Origin: Actinomycetota bacterium
Lineage (GTDB): Bacteria > Actinomycetota > Geothermincolia > Geothermincolales > RBG-13-55-18
Reading direction: 5' to 3'
Length of the DNA stretch: 54,153 nucleotides
NCBI GenBank assembly: GCA_040757835.1
Contig: JBFLWJ010000005.1
Location: forward strand, 56,593 to 110,745
Made by a program: the position numbers and the translations under genes. The number at the start of each line of letters is the position of its first letter. The stretch's first letter is position 1. The notes under the pieces were generated by a model. That model was not told where the DNA came from, searched no databases, and was given only the letters and a program-made list of their open reading frames with translations. Below, in pieces: positions 9,132 to 17,524 of this stretch.

Positions 9132-10148
9132 TTAGCTGAAGTCCACCTCGGAGATGTTCTGCTCCAGGTCGCGCAGCTTCTCCTTGATCTCCTTGCGGAT
9201 ATAGGGATCGCTGCCGTGAAAAGGCGCGATGCTCCACGCGCCTACCTCTTCGCCCCAGGCCTGGCGGCCCGGCGCCATCTCTCCGTCCACGGCTGCCGCC
9301 ACCGCTGCGAAGACGGTGTTGTCGTCCCTGAGCACCAGCGAGGTGAGCACGTGGTCGGGCGACTCGGACGAGCGGTCGGCTCCCACCAGGATAACCAGCA
9401 CGTCCTTCTCCTCCGCCACCTCGATCACCTCGTCGTTGAAGAGCCCCGGGGTGCAGAAGATTATATCGATGCCGTCTTCTACTGCTTCCTCCGCATACGC
9501 CCTCGCCTGCGCCGAGTCGCCGGCCTTCTCCAGGTGATAGCTGTAGGTCCCTTCCTTGCCGAGGCCGGCTTCGACGCCCTTTCCAAATCCGACGTTGTAG
9601 TAGATCAACAGGGGGTCGTCCTTGGCGCCGATGAAGGCTACCAGCGGGACCGTGTTGGTCAGCGGATGGTCGCTGCGCCCGGTCAGCCATCCCGCCAGGT
9701 AACCGCATACGTAGGAACCCTCCTCGACACGGTAACGCACCAGGGAGGCCCCATCCTCTCCCTTTACCGTCTGCGGGCTCTCGAAGTCCAGGGCGCAGGC
9801 CGCGGCCTCGCTGCCGGCGGGCCGGGCGGAGAGCATGTCGAGGGAGGATTCCCGCCCCAGGGAGATCACCAGGTCGTAGCTGTCCTCGCCGCCGCTGAAC
9901 AGGTCTCCATAATCTTCTCCCGCCGCGGGCAGGATGAAGTCCACGTCCACTCCCAGTTCCGCTTCCGCCCTGCGCTTGCCGTATTCGGCCAGGTTGTTGC
10001 GCTCCTCGCCCGCGGTGCCTTCCCCGAACCCGATCAGGGCAACGCTAAAGGGGGAACCCGCATCGCTGCACGAGCACGCCGCAAGCGGCAGGAGCAGGCA
10101 GGTACATGCGAGCGCGGTGGCTGCCAGCCGGCGTGAACACATCCCCAT
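9132..10148 (-). CDS. BMP-family substrate-binding lipoprotein
   Basis: 338 residues with a signal peptide and lipobox (LLLPLAACSCSD), then a periplasmic-binding-protein fold of the basic membrane protein (Bmp/Med/PnrA) family. Blocks visible are FSVALIGFGEG near the mature N-terminus, YDLVISLGRES, GSYVCGYLAGWLTG, PLVAFIGAKDDP and DGIDIIFCTPGLFNDEVIEVAEE. Homologues bind nucleosides or act as sensors for ABC uptake systems. No permease or ATPase gene is adjacent, so the partner is unknown. ATG 10148 is chosen because GGAG lies 7 nt upstream. A TGCTATAAT promoter box sits about 60 nt upstream on the minus strand. Confidence 0.85.
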   Translation of the reverse strand: MGMCSRRLAATALACTCLLLPLAACSCSDAGSPFSVALIGFGEGTAGEERNNLAEYGKRRAEAELGVDVDFILPAAGEDYGDLFSGGEDSYDLVISLGRESSLDMLSARPAGSEAAACALDFESPQTVKGEDGASLVRYRVEEGSYVCGYLAGWLTGRSDHPLTNTVPLVAFIGAKDDPLLIYYNVGFGKGVEAGLGKEGTYSYHLEKAGDSAQARAYAEEAVEDGIDIIFCTPGLFNDEVIEVAEEKDVLVILVGADRSSESPDHVLTSLVLRDDNTVFAAVAAAVDGEMAPGRQAWGEEVGAWSIAPFHGSDPYIRKEIKEKLRDLEQNISEVDFS

Positions 10149-10225
10149 CCATAAGCTCCGATCAACGGTCGTTAGCCATCTTTTCCGCCCGTATACCGCG
10201 TCCATTATAGCACCACACCGCGCCG

Positions 10226-11134
10226 TCACCTGCGCGCCGAAGGAAAGGTGACCAGCAGTATGCCCGAGGCCACCATCACCGCGGCGAACAGGAGGGTGTA
10301 AGAGATGGGTTCTCCCAGTGCGAAGTGGGCGAAGAGCAGTGCCAGTACCGGTTTGAGGTAGAAGAGGCTGGCCCCCCGCGACGCCGGCACGCGCCTCATC
10401 CCCTCGAAATACAGTATGTATCCGATGCCCACGGTGACCATCCCCAGGTAGAGCAGCCAGGCCCAGGCGCGCAGGTTGTAAGCGGCCATCTCGGACCATC
10501 CACCCTCGACCGTGAGCAGCGCCGCCAGCAGCAGCGAGCCGGCGGCCATGGTCAGAAAGGACACCGCCAGGCTGCCGTAGCGCTCGGAGTATCTCTTGCC
10601 GAATACGGTGTAGACTGACCAGGTGGCGGCGGAGGCGAGCACCAGGATGCCGCCCAGGAAATCCTCCCGGGAGAAGAGCCCCGCGAATTCGAAGCCGGTT
10701 ACGGCCATGAAGGCCCCGGCCAGGCCCAGGGCTACCCCCAGCCACCCCACGAGCCCCAAGCGCTCGCGCAGCACGACGGAGGCGATGAGCACGGTGAACA
10801 CGGGGTTCATGGAGAAGATGACCGCCGCGGTGGACGCGCTGGCCGATTCGATGCCCTCGTGCAGCAGGAAGAAAGTGAGAAAAACCCCCACCGCACCCAG
10901 CATGGCGATGGGCAGGCCGTCGGCCTTCACCGCGGAGACGATGAACTTCCCCTGGCGTTGGCCCAGCAGGAGGGCGAGGATAAAGGCCGCCCCCAGGAGA
11001 AAGCGCAGGGTGGCCACCTGCTGCGGGCCTACCCGTGAGGCTGCGCCCGCTCCTGACTGGAGGTATTTGGAGACCACCTCGATGGTGCTGAAGAGGACGA
11101 TGGCCCCCAGGACGAAAAGATAACCACGTCTCAT
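10226..11134 (-). CDS. EamA/DMT-superfamily transporter
   Basis: 302 residues with ten hydrophobic segments in two EamA repeats. The first starts GYLFVLGAIVLFSTIEVVSKY; the second includes ATWSVYTVFGKRYSERYG and a conserved SRGASLFYLKPVLALLFAHFALGEPIS end. A drug/metabolite-type exporter or permease of the inner membrane with unknown substrate. The ATG at 11134 overlaps the stop of a tiny upstream reading frame (ATGA) and has no clear ribosome binding site of its own. Initiation may therefore depend on translation of that leader. Confidence 0.92.
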   Translation of the reverse strand: MRRGYLFVLGAIVLFSTIEVVSKYLQSGAGAASRVGPQQVATLRFLLGAAFILALLLGQRQGKFIVSAVKADGLPIAMLGAVGVFLTFFLLHEGIESASASTAAVIFSMNPVFTVLIASVVLRERLGLVGWLGVALGLAGAFMAVTGFEFAGLFSREDFLGGILVLASAATWSVYTVFGKRYSERYGSLAVSFLTMAAGSLLLAALLTVEGGWSEMAAYNLRAWAWLLYLGMVTVGIGYILYFEGMRRVPASRGASLFYLKPVLALLFAHFALGEPISYTLLFAAVMVASGILLVTFPSARR

Positions 11135-11163
11135 CGGCCGCGTCTCGCTCTCGCTGCTTTCAT
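11131..11163 (-). CDS. Possible leaderless 10-residue leader peptide of the DMT transporter gene
   Basis: A minus-strand ATG at 11163 lies exactly 6 nt after a TATAAT box (11175-11170), so its A is the expected transcription start. The frame encodes MKAARARRGR and stops in TGA overlapping the transporter ATG as ATGA. This suggests a leaderless coupling ORF. It is short enough that chance cannot be excluded. Confidence 0.4.
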   Translation of the reverse strand: MKAARARRGR

Positions 11164-11169
11164 GCGGCG

Positions 11170-11175
11170 ATTATA
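11170..11175 (-). promoter_or_regulatory. TATAAT -10 box for the DMT transporter transcript
   Basis: A perfect TATAAT on the minus strand, 6 nt before the leader ATG. No recognisable -35 box. Confidence 0.5.
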
Positions 11176-11381
11176 ACGCACTGCGCAGGACACCGTAGGC
11201 TGGTGGTCTCTTACCTTTCCATCTCGCTCTTTAAAGGAGACGGCACGCGCTGTGGCAAGAGGACTGTGTCTTGATGCTGCCGCCGATCAAAAACGCCGCC
11301 GTATACCAGCGCCGTGTTGAGGAAGAAAACCCTGGCGTTTGCAGATCGAGACCACCGCTGCGAGGTGGTGATGCGGCGCGT

Positions 11382-12800
11382 TCAGTCGACGTAGTCCTTG
11401 CCGATGACCAGGACCACATCGGCGCCGTAGGTGGTGGCCACGTCAGCGTCCTCGTCGATGATGAAGTCGGCGCTGGGGCTCAAGTCCCTGGCCACCATGC
11501 GCGCCGCCTCCTCGTAGCCGGGGGCGTAGTAGATGGTGGTCTCCTCGTAGAGGTTGACGGTATTGCCGGTGGTGATGTCGCGGTAACCCTCTTCCTCCAG
11601 GATGCCGGCCACCTGAGCGGCCATGCCTTCCCAGCGCGCGCCGTTGAGGACCGACAGGTCCACATCGGAGGGATCGGGTGCCGCGTCTGTCTCGGCCAGT
11701 TTCTCTTGCTGCCGTTCGTTGGCCTCCTGGGCCGCCTCCTGCTCCGGGGTCACGGTGCTGCAGTAGAGCTTGATGTTCTGGAAGAGGGTGGCCGCCGCAG
11801 CCTCGTCGTAGATGTAATACCAGGGCTGTCCGGGAGGGGGGTCCGGCTCGTCGCCGGGCAGGGTGACGAATTCCACGTCGTCAACGGACATCCCCTGCAG
11901 GGCTTCGGCCAGGCCGAAGATGAGGTCGGGCTCGATGGTGGTATCCAGGTACTTGACGGTGGCGTCGAGGACGTCGAGCAGGGCCTGCAGGTCGCGGTTC
12001 TGGACCACCTTCTCCATCATGGCCTTCAGGAACTTCTTCTGGTTGTCGATGCGGTCCAGGTCGCCGCGGGGCAGCTCCCGGCTGCGCACCAGGATGAGCG
12101 CGTTCTCGCCGTCGAGGAAGACGTCGCCCTTGGGGAGGGCCCCTATCTTGGGGTCCAGGATGGGGTAGTCGAGGTGGAGGATGACCCCTCCGAGTGCGTC
12201 CACGATGCTCTTGAAGGCCTCGAAGTCCACCTCTGCGTAACCGTTAATATCGATGCCGGATATCTTTTCCACCACCTCCACCGCCCCCGCGGGCCCGCTG
12301 AAGGAGTGGGCGGCGTTGATCTTTTCCGTCCCGTATCCCGGTATGTTCACCCTGGTGTCGCGGGGAAAGGACACCAGCACCGCTTTCTTCTTCTGCGCGT
12401 TCACCGAGGCCAGGATCATCACGTCGGAGCGGGTGTAGCCCTCCTCGCCCTCCACGCTGCCGCGGTCGATGCCGATGAAGAGCACGTTGACGTTCCCGGA
12501 GAGGTCGTACTTGTCGATGACGTCGTATAGTTCTTGGTTCTCTTCCTCGTTCATCTGGGGTCCGCTTACCCAGCGCATGCGGAAGTAATGCTTGCCGGCC
12601 CAGGTCTTGACGGCATCGAAGTTCATGATGCCGACCACCAGGCCGCCGATGAGCACCACCGCCAGCAGCACCTTGAGGACGGTCTGCCTCTTCTGGCGCT
12701 TGCGCCTCTTCAGTCTGTCCTGTCTCTTCATGTGCCGATAAGACGTCTTTCTCTCCCGGCCGGTTCCGGGCCACCCGCCGCGCCTCTGCCTCAGGACCAC
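11382..12800 (-). CDS. LytR-CpsA-Psr (LCP) family cell-wall polymer transferase
   Basis: 472 residues: a very basic cytoplasmic N-terminus, one membrane segment (VLKVLLAVVLIGGLVVGIM) and an LCP domain. The LCP blocks are NVLFIGIDRG, TRSDVMILASVN, VSFPRDTRVNIPGYGTEKIN and the phosphate-binding LVRSRELPRGDLDRIDNQK. A LytR_C domain follows at the end (about residues 355-472). Family members move undecaprenyl-linked glycopolymers onto peptidoglycan outside the membrane. The frame opens with GTG at 12800, 5 nt after a TATAAT box, suggesting leaderless initiation. ATG 12731 is the alternative and would shorten the basic tail. The 247-nt gap between its 3' end and the DMT transporter start holds only the transporter leader. 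Confidence 0.93.
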   Translation of the reverse strand: MVLRQRRGGWPGTGRERKTSYRHMKRQDRLKRRKRQKRQTVLKVLLAVVLIGGLVVGIMNFDAVKTWAGKHYFRMRWVSGPQMNEEENQELYDVIDKYDLSGNVNVLFIGIDRGSVEGEEGYTRSDVMILASVNAQKKKAVLVSFPRDTRVNIPGYGTEKINAAHSFSGPAGAVEVVEKISGIDINGYAEVDFEAFKSIVDALGGVILHLDYPILDPKIGALPKGDVFLDGENALILVRSRELPRGDLDRIDNQKKFLKAMMEKVVQNRDLQALLDVLDATVKYLDTTIEPDLIFGLAEALQGMSVDDVEFVTLPGDEPDPPPGQPWYYIYDEAAAATLFQNIKLYCSTVTPEQEAAQEANERQQEKLAETDAAPDPSDVDLSVLNGARWEGMAAQVAGILEEEGYRDITTGNTVNLYEETTIYYAPGYEEAARMVARDLSPSADFIIDEDADVATTYGADVVLVIGKDYVD

Positions 12801-12805
12801 GCAAT

Positions 12806-12811
12806 ATTATA
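12806..12811 (-). promoter_or_regulatory. TATAAT -10 box of the LCP gene
   Basis: A minus-strand TATAAT 5 nt before GTG 12800, consistent with a leaderless transcript. The -35 region is G/C-rich and unrecognisable. Confidence 0.5.
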
Positions 12812-12845
12812 AGGCCCCGCGGCGCGCGCGGCCTAGGCCGCCTGT

Positions 12846-13091
12846 CTATTCCTGCTCCGGCGAGGCCCCTTCCAGGTCGAAACCCTCCGTGGCCAGCCCT
12901 TCCTCCATGGAGCCGATGAGCTTTTCCACCTTGGAGCTGGCCAAGCCCAGCCGCTGCCTGGCTTCCCGGATCAGGCCCACCCCCTCCTCGAAGAGACGCA
13001 GGCCTTCCTCGAGCTCGAGGTCCTCCTTCTCCAGGACCGAGGTTATCTCCTCGAGCCTCTCCATTATCTCCCTGAAGGTCATCTCGCTCAT
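12846..13091 (-). CDS. xseB: Exodeoxyribonuclease VII small subunit
   Basis: 81 residues, the usual XseB length. Helical, with the family pattern MTFREIMERLEEITSVLEKEDLELEEGLRLFEEGVGL. Together with XseA it forms exonuclease VII, which degrades single-stranded DNA from both ends. It lies 84 nt downstream of xseA on the same strand, the common order. Confidence 0.93.
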   Translation of the reverse strand: MSEMTFREIMERLEEITSVLEKEDLELEEGLRLFEEGVGLIREARQRLGLASSKVEKLIGSMEEGLATEGFDLEGASPEQE

Positions 13092-13175
13092 CGTTCATCC
13101 CCTTCCGCTGGGTCTTACTCCATTTGCCATGAGCCCCGCCAGTATGAATGCGCGGTACAAGCCGCGGTACATCCC

Positions 13176-14594
13176 TCAGTCCTTCCCCTCCTCCCGCGGC
13201 TCCCGCACTTCCCTCACCTCGCAGCGCAGGCCGCCGCGGTGCAGGCGCACGTCCACCATGTCGCTCACAGCGACCTCGGAGCCATCCGTCAGCGGCTTGG
13301 CCTCCCCGGCCCTGGTCGCGATGGCATAGCCCCGCGCCAGCACGCCCAGGGGGCTCATGGCCTCCAGGCGGGAGGCAGCCACCTTGACCCGGCCGTCCTC
13401 TCGCGCGAGCATGGCCAGTGCCGCCGCCCGCAGTCCCCTTGCGCGCGGACCGGGTTCCCCCTCTTTCCACCTGCTCCAGGACGCCGCCGCCGTGGAGAGC
13501 TTGCGCGCCGCCGCCTGCAGCCGCAGCGGCAGCTCCCGGTATTCGCGCGGGTATCGCGCCAGGGAGACCAGCGCTGTGTCCACCCCGCGCTCCATCCTCT
13601 GCACGGAGAGCTGGATGCCGGAGAGCAGCCGCGCCTCGCTTTCCGCCAGGCGCTGCATGGGCTGGCCGGTGAGGGCGGACGCGTCCGAGAAGCATCGCCT
13701 CTTTTCCAGCGAGACCAGGCCCCTCTCCATGTGGTGCAAGCGCCGCCGCAGGCCCGCCGCCAGCGACACCTCGCACTCGCGCAGCAACGACAGCACCTGC
13801 CCCGCCGCGGGCACCACCGCCTCGGCCGCGCCCGTGGGGGTGCTGGCGCGAAGGTCCGCCGCGAGGTCACAGAGGGTCATGTCCGGCTCGTGCCCCACTC
13901 CGGTCACCACCGCGATGGAAGACGACCTGATGGCCCGCACCACCTCTTCGCAGTTGAAGGGCTGCAGGTCCTCCAGGGAACCGCCGCCCCGGGCGAGGAT
14001 GATCACGTCCACCGGAAAGGCGCGGTTGAAGAGGTCGATGGCCGCGACTATGTCCCCCACCGCGTCCTCTCCCTGCACCCTTACCCCGCGCACCACCAGG
14101 CGCGCCCCCCGGAAACGGCGGGTTAGGTTGGTGACCACGTCCCGCACCGCCGCGCCCTCCAGGGAGGTGATCAGCCCCACCGTGTCGGGGTAAGCGGGAA
14201 GCGGCCTCTTCACGGCCTCGTCGAAGAGGCCTTCCTTGGACAACTTGCGCATGAGGACCAGGAACTCGCGGCGCAGCCGCCCCTCGCCCGCTTCCTGGAA
14301 CTCCAGGACGTTGAGGCGGAACTGGCCCCGGCGCACATAGACTCCGAGGCGCCCCCTGGCCAGCACGCTCATGCCCTCCTGCAGATGGCATGCCGCATCC
14401 CGCATGGCGCCGGCGAACATGATGCAGGAGAGTGAAGCGTCCCCGTCCGAGAGGCTGAAGAAGGTGTAGTTGGGGTACGGCTTCAGGTTCGATACCTCCC
14501 CCTCTACCCACAGGACCACCCCCTGCAGGAGGTTGTCCGCCAGGCGGTTCACCTCCCCGACGGTGTATATGCGCTCTTCCTGCACGTCATTCAT
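13176..14594 (-). CDS. xseA: Exodeoxyribonuclease VII large subunit
   Basis: 472 residues, normal for the family. N-terminal OB fold (residues about 8-100: YTVGEVNRLADNLL, VWVEGEVSNLKPYPNYTFFSLSDGDASLSCIMF). Catalytic core with GLITSLEGAAVRDVVTNL, DVIILARGGGSLEDLQPFNCEEVVRAI and TGVGHEPDMTLCDLAADLRASTPTGAAE. Then a long coiled-coil region and a short C-terminal domain. Cytoplasmic single-strand DNA exonuclease for repair, followed by xseB. ATG 14594 lies 9 nt after a TATAAT box (14609-14604) without a ribosome binding site, so the transcript is probably leaderless or nearly so. Confidence 0.96.
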   Translation of the reverse strand: MNDVQEERIYTVGEVNRLADNLLQGVVLWVEGEVSNLKPYPNYTFFSLSDGDASLSCIMFAGAMRDAACHLQEGMSVLARGRLGVYVRRGQFRLNVLEFQEAGEGRLRREFLVLMRKLSKEGLFDEAVKRPLPAYPDTVGLITSLEGAAVRDVVTNLTRRFRGARLVVRGVRVQGEDAVGDIVAAIDLFNRAFPVDVIILARGGGSLEDLQPFNCEEVVRAIRSSSIAVVTGVGHEPDMTLCDLAADLRASTPTGAAEAVVPAAGQVLSLLRECEVSLAAGLRRRLHHMERGLVSLEKRRCFSDASALTGQPMQRLAESEARLLSGIQLSVQRMERGVDTALVSLARYPREYRELPLRLQAAARKLSTAAASWSRWKEGEPGPRARGLRAAALAMLAREDGRVKVAASRLEAMSPLGVLARGYAIATRAGEAKPLTDGSEVAVSDMVDVRLHRGGLRCEVREVREPREEGKD

Positions 14595-14603
14595 GGTAAT
14601 GAC

Positions 14604-14609
14604 ATTATA
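14604..14609 (-). promoter_or_regulatory. TATAAT -10 box of xseA
   Basis: A minus-strand TATAAT 9 nt upstream of the xseA ATG, with no Shine-Dalgarno sequence in between. Confidence 0.45.
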
Positions 14610-14768
14610 ACCGCCGCCGCTGCCATCTCCCCCGGCCCGCACGAGGCTCAATAAAAGATATTGAACACCATGAAGGAAAAACGAAGAAGCGGTTGAAATA
14701 CATTATGTAGAGTGATGTAGGAGAGCTCTGAAACTATATGTAGTATTTCCGGGTCCGGAGCTTATGGC

Positions 14769-15302
14769 GTGGCCCGGAATGCAGGGGGGATCGGCTTGGA
14801 GATACTGGCCCTGCTCCTCCTCGGCTTGATAGCCATGCTGGCCATAGTCCCTCCCATCATCCGGGGGAAGCTGGACGAGTCGCCCCTGGCCTCGACCCAG
14901 AGTTTCCAGCGCAGCATGCAGGAGATGGCCAACTCCATCGAACCCAGGAGCGGTCGGGAAGAGACTCCGTACCGGGCCAGGGTGATTAACGGCAGCGTCA
15001 CCCCGATTAGGCAAGGGTACCCCGACCGGCCACACATGGTACCGTCACCCATGGCGAGCAGGAGAAAGGCGGCGGTGAAAAGGAACCGCATCACCCTGGG
15101 ACTGATGGTCTTCGCGGCCATCTGGGGTATAGCCACCCTGATCAGTGGCCGGACCTGGTGCATGGTGCTTTTCACCATCGCCTGCGGCCTGATGGTCATC
15201 TACTGGGGCCTGGTGCTGATAATGCCGGGCATATTGCAGCGGTCCAGGGCCGCGAGCCGCGCCGAAGAGGCGCGGCGCTACCGCCACAGCCAGGCGCTCT
15301 AG
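14769..15302 (+). CDS. Hypothetical membrane protein
   Basis: 177 residues with three predicted membrane segments: one N-terminal (LEILALLLLGLIAMLAIVPP) and two near the C-terminus (ITLGLMVFAAIWGIATLI and CMVLFTIACGLMVIYWGLVLIM). A polar loop of about 70 residues, rich in Arg, Ser and Pro, lies between. The GTG at 14769 has GGAG 8 nt upstream. No family recognised. It is convergent with the small membrane gene at 15318. Confidence 0.65.
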   Translation: MARNAGGIGLEILALLLLGLIAMLAIVPPIIRGKLDESPLASTQSFQRSMQEMANSIEPRSGREETPYRARVINGSVTPIRQGYPDRPHMVPSPMASRRKAAVKRNRITLGLMVFAAIWGIATLISGRTWCMVLFTIACGLMVIYWGLVLIMPGILQRSRAASRAEEARRYRHSQAL

Positions 15303-15317
15303 GCGCCGGGCTATTCC

Positions 15318-15605
15318 TCAGCCGAAGACCCCGATCCTCCACAGCACCGCCACCAGCGCGCCATGGCCCAGCAGGAAAACGAGGGTGTAGGGGACCGCCC
15401 TGGTCCCGTACTGCGGGCGCATGTAGAAGAGCACCACCGTGACCAAGAACCCCGTGGCCAGGATGAGCAACAGCCCCAGTACCGCCCAGGCCGCGGGCCC
15501 CCAGCCGTCCCGCAGTCGGCTCAGGATATAACCGCAGACGATGGACGCCATACCCAGGGCACAGATGAGCAGTGTCTGGGGCCAGGTTGGCATGGTCTCT
15601 TTCAT
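15318..15605 (-). CDS. Small hypothetical membrane protein
   Basis: 95 residues with three hydrophobic segments (QTLLICALGMASIVCGYIL, AAWAVLGLLLILATGFLVTVVLFYM, YTLVFLLGHGALVAVLW). It starts one base after the stop codon of the M23 peptidase-fusion gene (TGAAATG) and has GGTGAG at a good distance inside that gene's end. It is therefore probably translated with it. Function unknown; its place as the third gene of the pseudokinase/peptidase operon suggests an accessory membrane role. Confidence 0.75.
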   Translation of the reverse strand: MKETMPTWPQTLLICALGMASIVCGYILSRLRDGWGPAAWAVLGLLLILATGFLVTVVLFYMRPQYGTRAVPYTLVFLLGHGALVAVLWRIGVFG

Positions 15606-15606
15606 T

Positions 15607-17523
15607 TCAGTTCTCACCTCCGAAATCCAGTCGCCACAGACTCTCACGTTTCCCGCCCTCTCCTCCCCTCAGCCAGCGCAGGAGCCGGGTCGAGCCCTCC
15701 TTGAAACCACGGGAGAAGGACTTGCTCATGAGCGCCTTGAGCAGGTCGCTCTGGAGCGTGATCCTTCCCCTGCTGAGCCGAGAGATGATGCCTGCGACCC
15801 CCTCCCCGCTCCCCGCCAGGTTCAGGATCCCGGTGAGGCAGCCGCCCCCGAAACAGAGCAGGGACTCCGCGATGGAGGGCATGGCACCGGTCACGCCACG
15901 CATGATGACATCGCCGAGGAAGCCGGCACAGCCACAGAAGAGCACGTATGCGGCCTTGTTGGCGAAGCGCGTTACCGCCGCCCAGGCCAGCGTGGAGAGT
16001 GCTACGCCTCTGCCGGTGAGCAAAGTTCCCCCCGCGGAGAACCACCCCGACGCCAGCGCCTGCGCCGCGCCGTGGGAGAGGAGCCCCGACGTCACCAGCT
16101 TGCCTATACTTCCGGTGGCGCCGCCGATAAGGAAAGAGGCCAGCACGCCCATGGGAGATACTTTTCTCCCCGTGGCGAGACAGAACCCGATATAGACGAG
16201 GGAATCCGCGCACCCGTGGACGAGAAAGGCCTTGCCCAGTCCCAGCCACCCCAGGCTCGACCATCCCGTTCCGATGAGCGGCGCGAGATACGACAGCAGC
16301 AGGCAGGCACCCGCGGCTATGGCCCCCACACTGAGGGACGCGAGGAAGCACCCGCCGAAGGTAAACGAGTCTCCCGCGGCAAAGGCATAGTAGATGGCGT
16401 AGCCGATGGCGGCCAGGCTGCCCACCACGCACGCGACGACAGTGGCGAACACGGAGAGGCCGAAAAGCAGCGCGGCGCCCACCACCGCCAGGCAGACTAA
16501 GGCCGCCGCCGCCAGCCCGGCCAGCACCGCCTGTACGTAGCGGTTGGAGAGCGCCGCCCTGACCGCTTCGGCCAGGCCCCTGCACACCGGAACCAGCCAC
16601 GGCTCGATGCAGGCGCGGTAAAAGGCCGCGAAGGCTCCCCCCACCGCGCGGGCCGCGCGGCAGGTCCAGCGCCACACCGCTCCCAAGGCCTTGCCCGCCG
16701 TGTCCACCGCCCAGTGGAAAGCCTTGCCGATGACCTTTCCCGCGGCGCCGAAGCCGCGGCCCAGCCAGTCGAAGAACCCCCCGCCGGAACGATGGGCGAA
16801 AAAGGTATCGAGGGCCTTCTGGTCCTCCCAGGGACCGAGGAACAGGCTCTCGGAAGGGTCCAGCACCCGCCCCTGCAGGAGCGGCAGGGGGTCCAGGGCC
16901 ACCCCGTTGAGATAGATCCCGAAGTGTAGATGGGGCACGGAGCAGGAATGGTCCTTTGCCCCGTCGCTCGTGCCCAGCGCCTGCCCGGCCTGCACCTCCT
17001 GGCCGCTCCGCACCGCCGGCGACGCCAGGGAGACGTAGGTGGTCTTGAAACCGCCCCGGTGGATGACGCTAACGCACGTGCCCACGGGCGTGCTCCCGGC
17101 GAAGCTCACCGTGCCGTCCGCCGAGGCGCGGACCTCGCTGCCACGCGCCAGGGCGATATCTATGCCCGCATGGCCCCCAGCGCCGTACGGACCCTGCGGG
17201 GGGTTGAACGGTCGTATGACCGCACCCCTGGCCGGCCACGCGAAGGAGGGCGCCACCCCCCCGGCCGCGATGGCCGGGGGAGACAGCGGGTGGAAGGAGA
17301 TGATGAGGAGGGTTAAGAGGAGGATGATAAGAAGGGGCTGGGCTGATGCCCGGCTCGTGAAGGGTGCCTTTCCGCCCCTCCAGCCGCCAGGCGGTCGCCC
17401 TTGCGGACGACCCGCCTGGAAAGCCCGCCGGTCCCCGGGCAAGGCCACGTTAGCGGGGGACCCGGACGGGCTTCCCTTATGTGCCGGCCTCTCGGGGCGG
17501 TTCTCCTTCCAGGTGAGAGACAA
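15607..17523 (-). CDS. M23 peptidase fused to a glycine-rich polytopic membrane domain
   Basis: 638 residues. A basic N-terminus leads to a hydrophobic signal or anchor (PLLIILLLTLLIISFHPL, about residues 63-80), then an M23 (LytM) domain at about 95-220. The zinc motifs HAGID and HLHFG are both intact, so it should cut peptidoglycan cross-links outside the membrane. The remaining 350 residues hold an amphipathic Trp/Phe-rich stretch (FFDWLGRGFGAAGKVIGKAF...) and at least six Gly/Ala-rich membrane segments. This is unusual for M23 enzymes and somewhat reminiscent of membrane modules in large secreted or polymorphic proteins. It starts at TTG 17523, with GGAGG 9 nt before it and the pseudokinase stop 1 nt before it. 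The tight coupling with a PASTA-bearing neighbour suggests controlled cell-wall cleavage. Confidence 0.8.
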   Translation of the reverse strand: MSLTWKENRPERPAHKGSPSGSPANVALPGDRRAFQAGRPQGRPPGGWRGGKAPFTSRASAQPLLIILLLTLLIISFHPLSPPAIAAGGVAPSFAWPARGAVIRPFNPPQGPYGAGGHAGIDIALARGSEVRASADGTVSFAGSTPVGTCVSVIHRGGFKTTYVSLASPAVRSGQEVQAGQALGTSDGAKDHSCSVPHLHFGIYLNGVALDPLPLLQGRVLDPSESLFLGPWEDQKALDTFFAHRSGGGFFDWLGRGFGAAGKVIGKAFHWAVDTAGKALGAVWRWTCRAARAVGGAFAAFYRACIEPWLVPVCRGLAEAVRAALSNRYVQAVLAGLAAAALVCLAVVGAALLFGLSVFATVVACVVGSLAAIGYAIYYAFAAGDSFTFGGCFLASLSVGAIAAGACLLLSYLAPLIGTGWSSLGWLGLGKAFLVHGCADSLVYIGFCLATGRKVSPMGVLASFLIGGATGSIGKLVTSGLLSHGAAQALASGWFSAGGTLLTGRGVALSTLAWAAVTRFANKAAYVLFCGCAGFLGDVIMRGVTGAMPSIAESLLCFGGGCLTGILNLAGSGEGVAGIISRLSRGRITLQSDLLKALMSKSFSRGFKEGSTRLLRWLRGGEGGKRESLWRLDFGGEN

Positions 17524-17524
17524 T

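Noticed and set aside
8703..10136. Open frame on the plus strand across hsp20, the palindrome and the BMP gene
   Set aside because: It crosses two well-supported minus-strand genes and a palindrome and resembles no protein.
11271..12530. Plus-strand open frame antisense to the LCP gene
   Set aside because: Val/His/Gly-rich shadow frame; the minus strand holds all LCP motifs.
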